Below, piece after piece: positions 29,441 through 40,916 of a DNA stretch of 64,000 nucleotides. A program made the translations under genes and the position numbers. The stretch is from Acidianus hospitalis. GTDB lineage: Archaea > Thermoproteota > Thermoprotei_A > Sulfolobales > Sulfolobaceae. The stretch's first letter is position 1; each line of letters begins with the position of its first letter. The notes beneath the pieces are model-generated. The model made no database searches. It was not told the DNA's origin and worked only from the letters and a program-made list of their open reading frames with translations. The DNA lies in assembly GCA_046533895.1 (NCBI GenBank), contig JAWDOK010000002.1, positions 1 through 64,000 of the forward strand, given 5' to 3'.

Positions 29441-29641
29441 ATGAAAAAAGGATTTTATCTCTCTCTAGGAATAGTCCTTCTAGTAGACATTATAATTTAC
29501 TCTTTATATCCATTATTTAACAACGTTCAACCAACGCTATTCGGTCTAACGGAGTTTTATTGGATACAAATAGTATTACTAATAGTAACTTCTCTACTAT
29601 ACTTTGCTATAGGACATGCATTTAGAGGTGAAAAGTCATGA
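29441..29641 (+). CDS. DUF3311-type small subunit of a sodium:solute symporter
   Basis: A 66-residue protein with two membrane helices (YLSLGIVLLVDIIIYSLYPLF and WIQIVLLIVTSLLYFAIGHA, each shown in part). Small DUF3311 proteins are encoded directly before SSS transporters, as here, with an ATGA overlap. A TTG at 29426 is an alternative start; the ATG at 29441 is better placed behind the TATA-like AAATATATAGG at 29405. Confidence 0.75.
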   Translation: MKKGFYLSLGIVLLVDIIIYSLYPLFNNVQPTLFGLTEFYWIQIVLLIVTSLLYFAIGHAFRGEKS

Positions 29642-31227
29642 ACGTGAATTACCTAACTCTATCAGTATTTGTAATTCTCTTCGCAATCTTCTCATTTTTA
29701 GGATTTTACGGAGCTAGATGGAGAAAAGGAGACTTAAATAAATTAAGCGAATGGGGATTAGGAGGGAGAAGACTGGGTACTTTACTAGTGTGGTTCTTAT
29801 TAGGCGCTGACTTATTTACAGCTTATTCATTCATAGCAGTACCAGCAGGGATATTTGCCGCTGGTTCCTTGTACTTCTTTGCTATTCCATACGTAGCCTG
29901 GGGATTTGGTGTAGCGTTATTAACTATGCCTAGATTATGGAATGTTTCAAGAAACAAAGGCTATATAACTGCTGCAGATTTTGTGAAAGATAGGTTCAAT
30001 AGCAGAAGTTTAGCGATTCTAGTGGCACTAACTGGAGTAGTTGCAGAATTGCCATATATTGCACTGCAAATAGTAGGAATGGAAGCTGTATTAGCAGTTC
30101 TTTTAGCAGGATTAGGAATATCAAGTAAAATAGTTACTGAAATTTCATTAATACTAGCGTTTATTGTATTAGCTGCTTTCACTTTTGTAAGCGGATTAAG
30201 AGGTGCCGCACTAACTGGAGTATTTAAAGATGTATTAATATGGATTACCGTGATAACTGTAATAATTTTGGTTCCAATAGAAATAGGAGGATTTTCTAAA
30301 GCATTTTCTGATTTATCGACTAATTTTGTCGCCTATCATTTGACTAAAGTTACCGGCAGTAAAGTTCCACCAGCAATGGAAACTCTTCCAATAAAATTAG
30401 CACCAGCTTATTTCTCTTTAGCTTTAGGCAGTTCTTTTGCTCTATATTTATATCCTCACGCAATTAACGGCTCTTTATCCTCCGAAAGCGAGAAGAAACT
30501 AGTATATAGCACGTCTTTCTTACCAATTTACGGAATAGGTTTAGCATTAATATCGTTATTCGGAATATTAGTTTATGCAGTTCCAGGGGCTTTAAGCCTT
30601 ATTGCTAAAACTGGGAACGGTGCACTGGCAGTACCCGCTCTAATAGCATGTACAATGCCGTGTTGGTTCGTAGGTTTAGCTTTCTTAGCAATATTTGTGG
30701 GCGGATTAGTTCCTGCATCAATAATGGCCATAGCAGTAGCAAACTTATTTGTAAGAAATGTAATAAAGGAGTTTAAACCAGATTTGGCTCCATATTCTGA
30801 GGCAAAACTAGCAAAGTGGACTTCTACAATATTTAAGTTCCTGGCATTAGGTTTCGTGTTTGTGGTACCTGCAACTTATGCAATACAGTTACAACTACTT
30901 GGCGGGATAATAGTATCTCAAACTTTACCTGCAGTATTCTTAGGACTCTATACTGATAAACTCGAGTCTAAATCTCTAATAGCAGGTTGGGCAGCAGGTA
31001 TAATATCGGGCGTTGGATTAGAGTATTATGTAAACTTCATAGAACTCCACTATGGTGTATTTAAGACATCATTAATGACAACTCCTCTAGGACCTTTATT
31101 CATTGCAATATTTGCATTAGCAATTAACCTTACAGTAACATTAATAGGAACTGCTATAGCATATTCCATGGGTTGGAGACCAAAGAGTAAAATAACGCAG
31201 GAAGAAATAATAAAAACAACTCAATAA
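29638..31227 (+). CDS. sodium:solute symporter (SSS family)
   Basis: A 529-residue transporter with about 13 hydrophobic helices. It contains GLGGRRLGTLLVWFLLGADLFTAYSF-type N-terminal sequence (core elements LGGRRLG and GADLFTAYSF) and VSGLRGAALTGVFKDVLIW, the family signature in the fifth helix region. It is likely to import a solute, possibly a carboxylate, with Na+ or H+. ATG overlaps the stop of the DUF3311 gene. Confidence 0.87.
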   Translation: MNVNYLTLSVFVILFAIFSFLGFYGARWRKGDLNKLSEWGLGGRRLGTLLVWFLLGADLFTAYSFIAVPAGIFAAGSLYFFAIPYVAWGFGVALLTMPRLWNVSRNKGYITAADFVKDRFNSRSLAILVALTGVVAELPYIALQIVGMEAVLAVLLAGLGISSKIVTEISLILAFIVLAAFTFVSGLRGAALTGVFKDVLIWITVITVIILVPIEIGGFSKAFSDLSTNFVAYHLTKVTGSKVPPAMETLPIKLAPAYFSLALGSSFALYLYPHAINGSLSSESEKKLVYSTSFLPIYGIGLALISLFGILVYAVPGALSLIAKTGNGALAVPALIACTMPCWFVGLAFLAIFVGGLVPASIMAIAVANLFVRNVIKEFKPDLAPYSEAKLAKWTSTIFKFLALGFVFVVPATYAIQLQLLGGIIVSQTLPAVFLGLYTDKLESKSLIAGWAAGIISGVGLEYYVNFIELHYGVFKTSLMTTPLGPLFIAIFALAINLTVTLIGTAIAYSMGWRPKSKITQEEIIKTTQ

Positions 31228-31250
31228 TTATTTTTATTTATCTATTTTCT

Positions 31251-31643
31251 TTAAAAGTTCATAAAATCTATAAACATAAGATCTTGCAACAACATCATAT
31301 CAATTAAAGACATTGCTAACATCAATGGTATTAAATCAGCGTATTCTTGAACTATTACTTGCGGATCTTCCCCTTGTTGTATTGCTGTAACTAGTTTATT
31401 GGCTTTCTCTTCTAGTTCTTCCTTTGCCTTCTTAGCTTTTTCTAACCCTGTAGGAGTTAAAGAGTAAACTTTCTTTTTAAATAAGAGGCCTTTCTCTTTC
31501 TCAAAAACTAGCCCTTCCTTTTCCATACCTTTTAATGTAAGTTCTATATTTTCTTCGTCTTCTCTTAAGCTATCAGCAATCTCATTGCTAGTTAATTCTC
31601 CTCTGTCGTAAAGTAATGCAAGTATTTTATCCGTTAGATTCAT
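31251..31643 (-). CDS. winged-helix regulator with Glu/Lys-rich helix
   Basis: A 130-residue protein: winged helix at about 1-60 (LLYDRGELTSNEIADSL, LKGMEKEGLVFEKEKG, YSLTPTGLEKAKKAK) of the PadR/DUF-type pattern, a charged helix (~68-90) and a Met-rich hydrophobic tail (MLAMSLIDMMLLQDLMF). The tail may anchor or oligomerise. Convergent with the symporter, which it might regulate. Confidence 0.72.
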   Translation of the reverse strand: MNLTDKILALLYDRGELTSNEIADSLREDEENIELTLKGMEKEGLVFEKEKGLLFKKKVYSLTPTGLEKAKKAKEELEEKANKLVTAIQQGEDPQVIVQEYADLIPLMLAMSLIDMMLLQDLMFIDFMNF

Positions 31644-31681
31644 ATTTTCATCTTTTCAAATGAAATTTATATTCCTTTCTA

Positions 31682-32731
31682 CTAAACTTCCAGCTTCTTA
31701 CCTTTTATTAAATCTTTTATCTTCAGAATTAATTGAGCGTCTCTCCTAGTGTAAAATGTTATTGCTATCCCTTTTCTTCCCATTCTTCCAGTTCTTCCTA
31801 CTCTGTGAATATAAGTTTCAACATCTCTTGGAGTATCAAAATTAATTACTTTAGTAACATCTATTACGTCAATTCCTCTTGAAGCCAAATCGGTTGAGAG
31901 AAGTACGTTAGTTTTGCCTCTTCTGAAAGACGATAAATTCCTTAATCTAACTCTTTGTGGCAAATCACCATGAAGCAAAGAAATTTCGAAATCATCCCTT
32001 AGCTCCTCGTAAAGCTCTTCTACCTTCTTTTTTGTGTTTACGAAAACAATAGTTTTCTCATTATCGTCTAGCTCATCTTTTAATTTACTAATCTTATCTC
32101 TCCAGCCTTTTACCTCGTAAAACAAGTGTTCTATTTCTACTGGTTTAACATCATCAACTTTTAGAAATTCAATATTAGGAGAGAATTCCTTTGCAAGACT
32201 TTCCACTTCTTCAGGAACAGTTGCCGAAAAGAATCCATACATATCTGGGTTGGCATTTTTTAGTATCATCCTAACGTCATCAATAAAGCCCATATCAAAC
32301 ATTCTATCAACTTCATCAACTATTGCAACTGAAAAGCGTGAAAGATCTAAGTAGCCTTTTCCCCATAAGTCTAATATCCTACCTGGAGTCCCTATTACTA
32401 TATCTTTTTTGGCCTCCTTATCTTGTCCAGAGTAGGGAACTCCCCCAATAATAACTCCAATACTCATTTTCTTATATTTACCTAGTTTTCTTGCCTCATC
32501 AGCTACTTGCTCAGCTAATTCTCTAGTAGGCGTTAATACTAAAGCTTGTTCTTCCTTTTCTATAATAGGAATTAAATATGCTGCAGTTTTCCCTGAGCCA
32601 GTCTTTGCTTGAGCTAAGACACTTTTTCCTTGTAACATTTGTGGTATTGCTAATTCTTGAACTTTAGTAGGGTTGACATAGTTTGCTTCTTGTAAAGCTT
32701 TTGTAAGCTCTTCGCTAAGATTTTTAAACAT
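31682..32731 (-). CDS. DEAD-box RNA helicase
   Basis: A 349-residue minimal helicase. Motif I is AQAKTGSGKT at about 40-49, motif Ia PTRELAEQ, motif Ib TPGR, motif II DEVD at 139-142 (Val for Ala of DEAD), motif III SAT, and motif VI HRVGRTGRMGRKG. No C-terminal extension. ATG at 32729-32731 is chosen: TTTTAAA is centred about 25 bases upstream, while the frame to 32791 adds 20 unconserved residues. Probable role in RNA unwinding or ribosome assembly at low temperature. Confidence 0.93.
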   Translation of the reverse strand: MFKNLSEELTKALQEANYVNPTKVQELAIPQMLQGKSVLAQAKTGSGKTAAYLIPIIEKEEQALVLTPTRELAEQVADEARKLGKYKKMSIGVIIGGVPYSGQDKEAKKDIVIGTPGRILDLWGKGYLDLSRFSVAIVDEVDRMFDMGFIDDVRMILKNANPDMYGFFSATVPEEVESLAKEFSPNIEFLKVDDVKPVEIEHLFYEVKGWRDKISKLKDELDDNEKTIVFVNTKKKVEELYEELRDDFEISLLHGDLPQRVRLRNLSSFRRGKTNVLLSTDLASRGIDVIDVTKVINFDTPRDVETYIHRVGRTGRMGRKGIAITFYTRRDAQLILKIKDLIKGKKLEV

Positions 32732-32794
32732 AACACATGCTTCTACTCCAGAGTTTAAAATATTATCTATTAAATTATATATTTCTACCAATCT

Positions 32795-33469
32795 TTAAAA
32801 TTTAAAATTAGCTAAATAATTCAAATCTCCAGGAGACGATATTAGAACGGATTTTATTCCTACGCTCTCCAATTCATAAAGTAGGTCACGCACTTTACTT
32901 CCTTCAAAGGAAGGCTGTGAAATGTTAGATAGTATTTCTTTATTCTTTTCGGTCTTTACTATTATATATGGTATTATTTTTTGGAAACTTTCTTCAAGCC
33001 CTTTTATAGATTCTACTCCAGAAAAATGTAAGGCAAGATAAAAATCTGCGTTAGATTCTAATCTGGCTAATATTTCAGACCTATTTTTTCTTAAACTTAT
33101 CATCATTCCAGAACTAACACCGTAACCTTTTGCAATATTCACTGCCTCTTCTGAGGACAAATAACCTACTTCTTTACCTATTTTTGGTTTATCTCCTTTA
33201 GTAAATGCTATATTTAGATTAAAAGCCTTAGCAGTTAATGATAATGAATGCACGTAAAGCTCATTAACGTCAAGAAGTCTTTGGTTTATTATTATTCTCT
33301 TATGTTCGTACTTTTCTCTGATTAAAGCTGCTATGGAAGTTGGTTTAACTGATGGTAGACCTAATGGAGAATCTGGTATGTCAAACCCGTCAAAGGACGA
33401 TAAATCTTGAATTTCTTTCTTTATTTTTTCAATTTTAGTCTTTGGATGAACTTCTGCAAGTAATTGCAT
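32795..33469 (-). CDS. methylenetetrahydrofolate reductase-like protein
   Basis: A 224-residue TIM-barrel-like protein. The N-terminal EVHPKTKIEKI, FDIPDSPLGLP and IREKYEHKRIIINQRLLDVN, followed by NIAFTKGDKP, parallel the E-P-P, DsPlG and D-x-N/GD-x-P motifs of MTHFR. It is shorter than classical MTHFR (~290). Sulfolobales use a modified pterin, so the true substrate may be a tetrahydropterin. The following gene on the same strand is the helicase, but the helicase has its own TATA box. Confidence 0.7.
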   Translation of the reverse strand: MQLLAEVHPKTKIEKIKKEIQDLSSFDGFDIPDSPLGLPSVKPTSIAALIREKYEHKRIIINQRLLDVNELYVHSLSLTAKAFNLNIAFTKGDKPKIGKEVGYLSSEEAVNIAKGYGVSSGMMISLRKNRSEILARLESNADFYLALHFSGVESIKGLEESFQKIIPYIIVKTEKNKEILSNISQPSFEGSKVRDLLYELESVGIKSVLISSPGDLNYLANFKF

Positions 33470-33534
33470 GGTAATACCTTCGATTACTGGATTAAAAGAT
33501 TTGATTTTAATATATGATGAATATATTAAATCTT

Positions 33535-34479
33535 ATGAGATGCAGTGAGTGCAAAGAAGAAGCAATAATTAAGATACCTTACGCTCACAAGTACCTTTGT
33601 AAAGAGCATTTTATACAATGGTTTGAAAATAGAGTTGAAAGAACCGTTAGAAAATACAATATGCTTGAAGGGACAAGAAAATTGGCAATTGCAGTATCTG
33701 GTGGAAAGGATAGTACTACATTACTTCACGTAATGACTAAGATCGCAGAAAAAGAAGGTATTGAAATCATTGGTATAACCATAGATTTAGGAATAGATAT
33801 GGGTAAAAAATACTCAGCTAAAAGTGTAGAATTCGCTATTAAGAATTACGAAATGTTAGGGGTCAAATATAGGATTGTAAAATTAAAGGAGGAATACGGA
33901 TTTACCATAGATGAAGCTAAGGTAAAGATAAGGAGACCAGTATGTAGTACTTGTGGACTTACAAAAAGGTATATACTTGAAAAAGTTGCAAAGGAAGAGA
34001 GTGCAGATACTCTTGCTACTGGTCATAATCTTAATGATGTCGCACAATACGTATTAACTGGATACTATAATGGTGATATATTAAGTTTAGCTAGGTTAAG
34101 GCCAGTATCCCCTGCCGAGAACGGTTATATAAAGAAAATTAAACCTCTATTCTTATCTCCTGAGAAAGAAATCATGACCTACGCATTAGTTAAAGGAATA
34201 CCATTTATTTATGACTCATGTCCTCATACATTTAGAGTTGGAGGAGAAACTCAAGATAAGATAAGGAGAACAATAGAAGAAATGGAAGATAAAATACCCG
34301 GCTTCATGATCTCATTAGTTACTAATTTTGAGGAAAAATTCAGGCCATTAATAGAAGATATTCCTAAGGAAACTTTAGGTAAATGCAAGATCTGTGGTAT
34401 GCCTACGAATAAGGGCAGGGAAATTTGCTCATTTTGTGCTACTAGAATGAAATTAACTGAGGTGAAGGTAAATAGTTAA
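33535..34479 (+). CDS. TtuA/Ncs6-type tRNA 2-thiolation enzyme
   Basis: A 314-residue adenylating enzyme that thiolates tRNA uridine (U54 or wobble U34). It has an N-terminal Cys/His zinc site (MRCSECKE, LCKEH), the PP-loop SGGKDS at 55-60, the catalytic RPVCSTCGLTKR, TGHNLND, and a C-terminal zinc finger (CKICGMPTNKGREICSFC). ATG at 33535 puts the first zinc cysteine at residue 3. TTTTAATATATGA lies about 24 bases upstream; the frame is open from 33514 but the extra 7 residues add nothing conserved. Confidence 0.92.
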   Translation: MRCSECKEEAIIKIPYAHKYLCKEHFIQWFENRVERTVRKYNMLEGTRKLAIAVSGGKDSTTLLHVMTKIAEKEGIEIIGITIDLGIDMGKKYSAKSVEFAIKNYEMLGVKYRIVKLKEEYGFTIDEAKVKIRRPVCSTCGLTKRYILEKVAKEESADTLATGHNLNDVAQYVLTGYYNGDILSLARLRPVSPAENGYIKKIKPLFLSPEKEIMTYALVKGIPFIYDSCPHTFRVGGETQDKIRRTIEEMEDKIPGFMISLVTNFEEKFRPLIEDIPKETLGKCKICGMPTNKGREICSFCATRMKLTEVKVNS

Positions 34480-34486
34480 AATAATT

Positions 34487-34909
34487 TTGCATTATCCAGA
34501 CGATACTCCTGCAGGATATGTTATATATCAAGATGGTACGTCAAGAGTCTATGACGAAGATGGAAATCTCTTATTTGAGGTTGAAGGAGTATTTCCTCCT
34601 ATACCATCTAAGGTTAACTATAGCTGGATAGATACAATTCTAGAGAAAGGTCTTCCAGATGGTAGGAAGAGGTTTATATTATACGTTGCATCGAGATATC
34701 TTGTAAACGTTAAAAACTTAAATGAAGATGAGGCACTAGAAAAATTAAAGGAGTTTTATTACAAAACGGGATCAGGGAAGATTTATGATGCATGGATAAG
34801 ATCTGTCATAAAAGGAGTAAAAACTAAAGGATTGCGACCACCTTCTCTTAAGAAGCTTCAAGAAAAGGATCCTGAACTTTATGAAGAGATTAGAAGAGTC
34901 TTAGGTTAA
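34487..34909 (+). CDS. PriX-like accessory primase subunit (tentative)
   Basis: A 140-residue protein with an N-terminal beta part (YVIYQDGTSRVYDEDGNLLF) and a C-terminal helical domain whose IDTILEKGLPDGRKRFILY and VASRYLVN sequence resembles the primase C-terminal helical fold. PriX of Sulfolobus is a ~150-residue iron-sulphur-free relative of the PriL C-terminal domain and forms PriSLX. No Cys is present here, which agrees. TTG start, 7 bases after the TtuA stop, so probably co-transcribed with it. The assignment is by remembered motif, not a search. Confidence 0.6.
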   Translation: MHYPDDTPAGYVIYQDGTSRVYDEDGNLLFEVEGVFPPIPSKVNYSWIDTILEKGLPDGRKRFILYVASRYLVNVKNLNEDEALEKLKEFYYKTGSGKIYDAWIRSVIKGVKTKGLRPPSLKKLQEKDPELYEEIRRVLG

Positions 34910-34953
34910 TTTGTTTTAAAAAGATTTATTAGTTAATAGTAAAAGACTATCTT

Positions 34954-35190
34954 ATGACCGAGGAAAAACAAGAACAAGAAAGAAGACAAACAAAGAGATG
35001 GGATAGGTTCACATGGACAGTAGTAGTAGGACCTTTAGCTTTCTTCTTCGTTCTATCAATAGGATTAGCATTATATCTAAATAATTTTGGACCTTGGAGA
35101 GCAGTAGTTCCAGTAGTAATAGGTTTTGCAATATTCTTCTTCATAATGGGCGTATTCTTAAGGAGCAAATTCGGTAGACTTGCGTTTTAA
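34954..35190 (+). CDS. small two-helix membrane protein, 78 aa
   Basis: A highly charged N-terminus (EEKQEQERRQTKRWDR) precedes two hydrophobic helices (~23-45 and ~50-68) separated by NNFGPWRA. The arrangement suggests a cytoplasmic charged tail. The family is not recognised; a conserved Sulfolobales type is likely. AGATTTATTAG upstream may be the promoter. Confidence 0.75.
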   Translation: MTEEKQEQERRQTKRWDRFTWTVVVGPLAFFFVLSIGLALYLNNFGPWRAVVPVVIGFAIFFFIMGVFLRSKFGRLAF

Positions 35191-35268
35191 CTCTACATTT
35201 GATTCGGGATAAATTAATTTTTTGATTTGGGTAAAGATATTTTTAGATTAATTCCATTTTTTATCGTG

Positions 35269-35649
35269 ATGAATGGAACTACAGTAAAACAAAACGTGTT
35301 ACAATGGGCAGGAATGCTATTGTCAACGCTATGGGCAGGAGTCCATTTAGATTTAGTAGACGCGAAACTACCTAATCCGACTGCTACATTAATCTATAGA
35401 GTTTTCTTCGGATTTGTGGCTTCATTGGCAATAGTGGCAGCAGTTGCTTTAATACAGGGCATTAAGAAGCTCTACTTGCCAATAACAATATTTTATGTTA
35501 TAGACTTTGCATTACTTTTAGAGAGTAGAACAGCACCAGCACTGTTCGTAGGAAAAGTTTTGCCATTCAATCCTTACGTTGATATCTCGCTAATAATAGA
35601 CGCAATAGTGATAGTGCTATCTCTAGCATTATGGAAAATAAGTAAGTAA
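35269..35649 (+). CDS. membrane protein of unknown function, 126 aa
   Basis: Four hydrophobic helices (VLQWAGMLLSTLWAGVHL, VFFGFVASLAIVAAVAL, LPITIFYVIDFALLL, IIDAIVIVLSLALW). A longer frame opens at TTG 35227, but AGATATTTTTAG centred about 27 bases before ATG 35269 supports the later start. No motif points to a function. Confidence 0.7.
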   Translation: MNGTTVKQNVLQWAGMLLSTLWAGVHLDLVDAKLPNPTATLIYRVFFGFVASLAIVAAVALIQGIKKLYLPITIFYVIDFALLLESRTAPALFVGKVLPFNPYVDISLIIDAIVIVLSLALWKISK

Positions 35650-35700
35650 AAGAAAAGACAGTAGGTAGTTTTTTCTAATTTAAGGTATTATTTTTTATTA

Positions 35701-36723
35701 ATGCAAACTTATGAGCTAAAGGAAGAGATCGTCCACTTTATATCTGGTTCTGGAATTTATAAGGAAACCAGAGAAATTAGAGTAAATAGATATTTGACTA
35801 GATCAGGCTGGGTCTTAAACAAAATTGAGGGAATAGAAGAAGAAATTAAATCTCATGAGGAATGCGTCTCTTATATCTCTCCCGCAGTACAGGAATGGGA
35901 GAACTTAGATGAAATATTATCTAAGTTAACTGACGTTAATGTTACGGTAAAAAAGGTACATAGGAAAATAAATGATTGCATAGAGGAAAAAATCCTAAAT
36001 TATGTTGAATATAACGGACTAAAATTTGCATATTCTGGAAAACCGTCAGACCTTAAGGCTGTAGCAGACTTCTTAAAAATGCAAAGTATCACTATGAATG
36101 AAAGGATTTGGAGTTTAGAGCGAATGAATGTAATTTTGGATCCAGAAGCTACTGCTCACTTATTCCATCAATTCATGAACTTTCTAAGAGGAGATAACCC
36201 AAGGATTAAACTAGGAGAAAGAATTTCAAGTGAAATAACTGTTTATGATGACCCTCTTAATGAAAATCTTATAGGTTTTTCTGTATTTGATGATGAAGGA
36301 GTTAGAACTCAAAAGAAGGAAATTATAGGAGACGGCATAGTCTTAGAATATCTAGGTACCTTAACAACTAAAAGTGGTAGCCCAGGGAATGCAAGGGGAG
36401 TTTTACCTCTTCCAGACTACTTTAACTTAATTGTAAAGCCAAAGGACTGGGGATTTCAAGAGTTAATTCAAGATACTAAAAATGGGCTAATAGTTTTAGG
36501 AGTTATAAGAAGTGAAATAGTAAAAAATAGCATAAGGCTCTTCCCTAGAAACTCTATGCTAATAGGCTCTGGTGGTGTAATAGTAAGAGAGATCGCAATA
36601 CCTTTGCAAGAATTAACTACTATTGATGCAATTTCTAAAGAAGTTAAGAGCGTGTATATAGATGATTATCACGGCGGAATTGCCCCATTCATACGACTAA
36701 AAGCAAGACCTATTGTTTACTAA
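35701..36723 (+). CDS. TldD/PmbA-family protein
   Basis: A 340-residue relative of TldD/PmbA, which as a heterodimer act as a metalloprotease that processes small modified peptides. The C-terminal half is clear: DDPLNENLIGFSVFDDEG, KEIIGDGIVLEYLGTL and GSPGNARG. The TldD zinc motif (HExxxH) is absent; EATAHLFHQF occupies its place with His separated by two residues. It is therefore closer to a PmbA-type non-metal partner or a divergent form. No partner gene is adjacent. Confidence 0.8.
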   Translation: MQTYELKEEIVHFISGSGIYKETREIRVNRYLTRSGWVLNKIEGIEEEIKSHEECVSYISPAVQEWENLDEILSKLTDVNVTVKKVHRKINDCIEEKILNYVEYNGLKFAYSGKPSDLKAVADFLKMQSITMNERIWSLERMNVILDPEATAHLFHQFMNFLRGDNPRIKLGERISSEITVYDDPLNENLIGFSVFDDEGVRTQKKEIIGDGIVLEYLGTLTTKSGSPGNARGVLPLPDYFNLIVKPKDWGFQELIQDTKNGLIVLGVIRSEIVKNSIRLFPRNSMLIGSGGVIVREIAIPLQELTTIDAISKEVKSVYIDDYHGGIAPFIRLKARPIVY

Positions 36724-36856
36724 TAAACTATAAGAGCTAAATGCTATTTATTAACATCCCTATACTTCTAATTGTATTCTTCTTTATTAAGTGAGATCAT
36801 ATTGAAAAAATTCTAATCACTAAAACTAGAATTATGAAACTGTAACCTTCTTCTAA

Positions 36857-37432
36857 TTATAATTCATCAACCACTTTCTCGAATTCTTTAACTTTACTTA
36901 AAGGTAAACCACTAGTGCCTCTTTCCATTGCCAAGATTTCAGTTACTATGCTTAATGCTATTTCTTTCTCCGTTTTAGCGCCTATATCTAATCCTGCAGG
37001 TATCCTTAATTTCTTTAATTCTTCCTTTGATATACCAGCCTTTATTAGCTTTCCTAGAATTACTTTAGCCCTTTTTATACTCATTACCACTTGTATTGCC
37101 TTAGCACCAGCTAGTATACTTTTCATTATAGCCCATGTATCGTAAACATGCTTAGTGCTTATTACTACATAATTTCCTTTTATTAATTCATCTGGTATGC
37201 TGAAAACTTCTCCTTTTATTACCTCGTCAGCTTCATAATCATTATCTTCAGCGAAAGGATCTATAACTATTACATAAAATCCTAGATCTTTTAGATACTT
37301 TGCAACATAAGGTGCAATTCCTAAACTTCGGCCTATACATTTACTTCCATCGATTTTTACTGTATCTCTATCACAAATCACTGGCTCTTCCATTTGAGCT
37401 TCTTTAGAAGACGTAAATATAACAATCTTCAT
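36857..37432 (-). CDS. XdhC/CoxF-like Rossmann protein
   Basis: A 191-residue protein with the XdhC C-terminal Rossmann pattern (FYVIVIDPFAED, YVVISTKHVYD) and the conserved RIPAGLDIGAKTEKEIALSI element. XdhC-type proteins help insert sulphurated molybdenum cofactor into xanthine dehydrogenase or CO-dehydrogenase-type enzymes. No Mo-enzyme gene is seen in the window. Confidence 0.82.
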   Translation of the reverse strand: MKIVIFTSSKEAQMEEPVICDRDTVKIDGSKCIGRSLGIAPYVAKYLKDLGFYVIVIDPFAEDNDYEADEVIKGEVFSIPDELIKGNYVVISTKHVYDTWAIMKSILAGAKAIQVVMSIKRAKVILGKLIKAGISKEELKKLRIPAGLDIGAKTEKEIALSIVTEILAMERGTSGLPLSKVKEFEKVVDEL

Positions 37433-37463
37433 GAGAAAAAGAATGGAAAATAAAAATATATAT

Positions 37464-37778
37464 TTAGATGAGCGATAAGAACGACCTTATTAAGTTTATT
37501 AATTTGTTAATCATTCTTTGAATTATAGATTTATAGAAAATTAATAGTAAATATCTTATATTGTAAACTAAAAGAATTCTCTTTGCAATTCTTTCCTCCT
37601 CATCCAATATTTTCAAAAGTTTTGAGGAAAATGTAGTTAGCCTAATTTGCTTAATAAACGATATAAAATCTTTTACTACAGACTTTATATTACTTCCAGA
37701 AGTGAGAGAGTTTGCGTAGTCTTCATATTTCCTTTTTAGTAAATTAACGTTGATAATGTCATCAAGACCAATATCCAT
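37464..37778 (-). CDS. hypothetical helical protein, 104 aa
   Basis: An all-helical, basic protein: charged N-terminal half (LLKRKYEDYANSL) and a hydrophobic/basic C-terminal helix (RILLVYNIRYLLLIFYKSI). One membrane-associated segment is possible. It is followed on the same strand by the XdhC-like gene 31 bases away. No family recognised. Confidence 0.55.
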   Translation of the reverse strand: MDIGLDDIINVNLLKRKYEDYANSLTSGSNIKSVVKDFISFIKQIRLTTFSSKLLKILDEEERIAKRILLVYNIRYLLLIFYKSIIQRMINKLINLIRSFLSLI

Positions 37779-37823
37779 GATTAATATATTGTCAAGTATT
37801 ATTTTAAAAGGGAGTAGGCAATT

Positions 37824-38096
37824 TCATGACGTTATAGAAATTCTTACTTGATGACTTCTGGGAAATTCTATTTCGAAAAGCCTTTTTAATAATGTTTTTA
37901 ATTCCTTGGAGCTAACAACGTAGGTAGTATTATTATAGCCCTTCTCCGTTATTTCAAACTCGTCTTCTTTTTTCCTTTTTATTTCTATCCATCTATCTCC
38001 CTTAAAACTCTCTACTCGTAATATTTTTCCTTGTTCCAGTTTCAAACATTGATTATAGACTATCTTATCAGATCCCCTAGCCGAGATCCATGGCAT
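37824..38096 (-). CDS. hypothetical protein, 90 aa
   Basis: A compact alpha/beta protein (ILRVESFKGDRWIEIKRKK, then KELKTLLKRLFEIEFPRSHQ, each in part), basic, with one Cys. The last segment FPRSHQVRIS is reminiscent of nucleic-acid-binding small proteins, but no family is recognised. Upstream of and on the same strand as the 104-residue gene. Confidence 0.6.
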   Translation of the reverse strand: MPWISARGSDKIVYNQCLKLEQGKILRVESFKGDRWIEIKRKKEDEFEITEKGYNNTTYVVSSKELKTLLKRLFEIEFPRSHQVRISITS

Positions 38097-38142
38097 GAAG
38101 CTTCTTTATTAATACTTTTAACTCATGTAAAAAAGTGTATTC

Positions 38143-39027
38143 ATGGTTCAAATTTTTATTCCTACTTTAGGAAGAGAAACTATCAAAGATACATTAAATG
38201 CATTAAAAACACAAACATTTAAAGATTTCGAAATCATATTAATTTCAAAAAAACAACTTAATATAAATGGAGTAAATAAAATAATTATACAGAAGGAAGG
38301 ATACTTTGAGGAGGCAATAAATTTAGCCTTAGAAAACTTAAATCCTGACGACATAGCGTTATTTACAGATGACGATGCGATACCTTCAAGTAAATGGATA
38401 GAAGATCATCTAGAATTTCACGAAAAGAATCCATCAATTTATATTGCTTCTGGTGAAGTTATTGGAGAGAAATGGAAAAATTACCCTAATGCCCTCTTTC
38501 AAAGATATAAAAATACAAAATATATGATGCCTTACAATAGTAAGTTTAGTGAATATACTGGATTTCTTACAAAGGTTGGACTTAGTGTTGATAGAGACGA
38601 TCTAGGAACTTACAAAGTAGAGAAATCCTTAGCTATTGCTGGAGTTAATATGAGTTTAAAAACTAATTTCTTTCTAGAGTATAAAATTCCTACATTTACT
38701 TTAAGAGGAAGTTATAATGAAAGTGTTTTGGCTCTTCATGGAATATATTTAGGAGGAGATTCTGCAACTTTTAAAGGTGCTAAAGTTTACCATAAAGGAA
38801 ACGAATCATTGTCTAGAACTAAAGATCCTCATATAGAGAAATACCTTTGTTTAGAAAAGCATGTATTCCCTTATGCTGTTAATACTATTTTCAAAATAGA
38901 CACAAACCTCTTAGACGAATTTATCTCACTACTAGAAGAGGGAATACCTAAACTTGGCTTATCGCTTGCGTTAAAAGGCATTGTGAATAATTATACTTTT
39001 TTACAATTTAGGAAAGAATTACTTAGG

Positions 39028-39057
<30 letters not shown>
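38143..39057 (+). CDS. family 2 glycosyltransferase
   Basis: A 304-residue GT-A enzyme. It begins MVQIFIPTLGRETIKDTLNA, has the nucleotide-sugar metal site DDDA near residue 80 (ALFTDDDAIPSSKW) and GGDSAT further on. No membrane helix is obvious, so it may act at the inner membrane surface or in the cytoplasm, perhaps on protein or lipid glycans. The 3' end overlaps the convergent GH15 gene by 30 bases. Confidence 0.87.
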
Positions 39058-40833
<1,776 letters not shown>

Positions 40834-40916
40834 AATTGATTTAATAGCTTAATCTAACTTATATATCTCTGTTCAGGGAATCTGCGTTTATAAAGAATGA
40901 GTTTATAAAGAATAAT

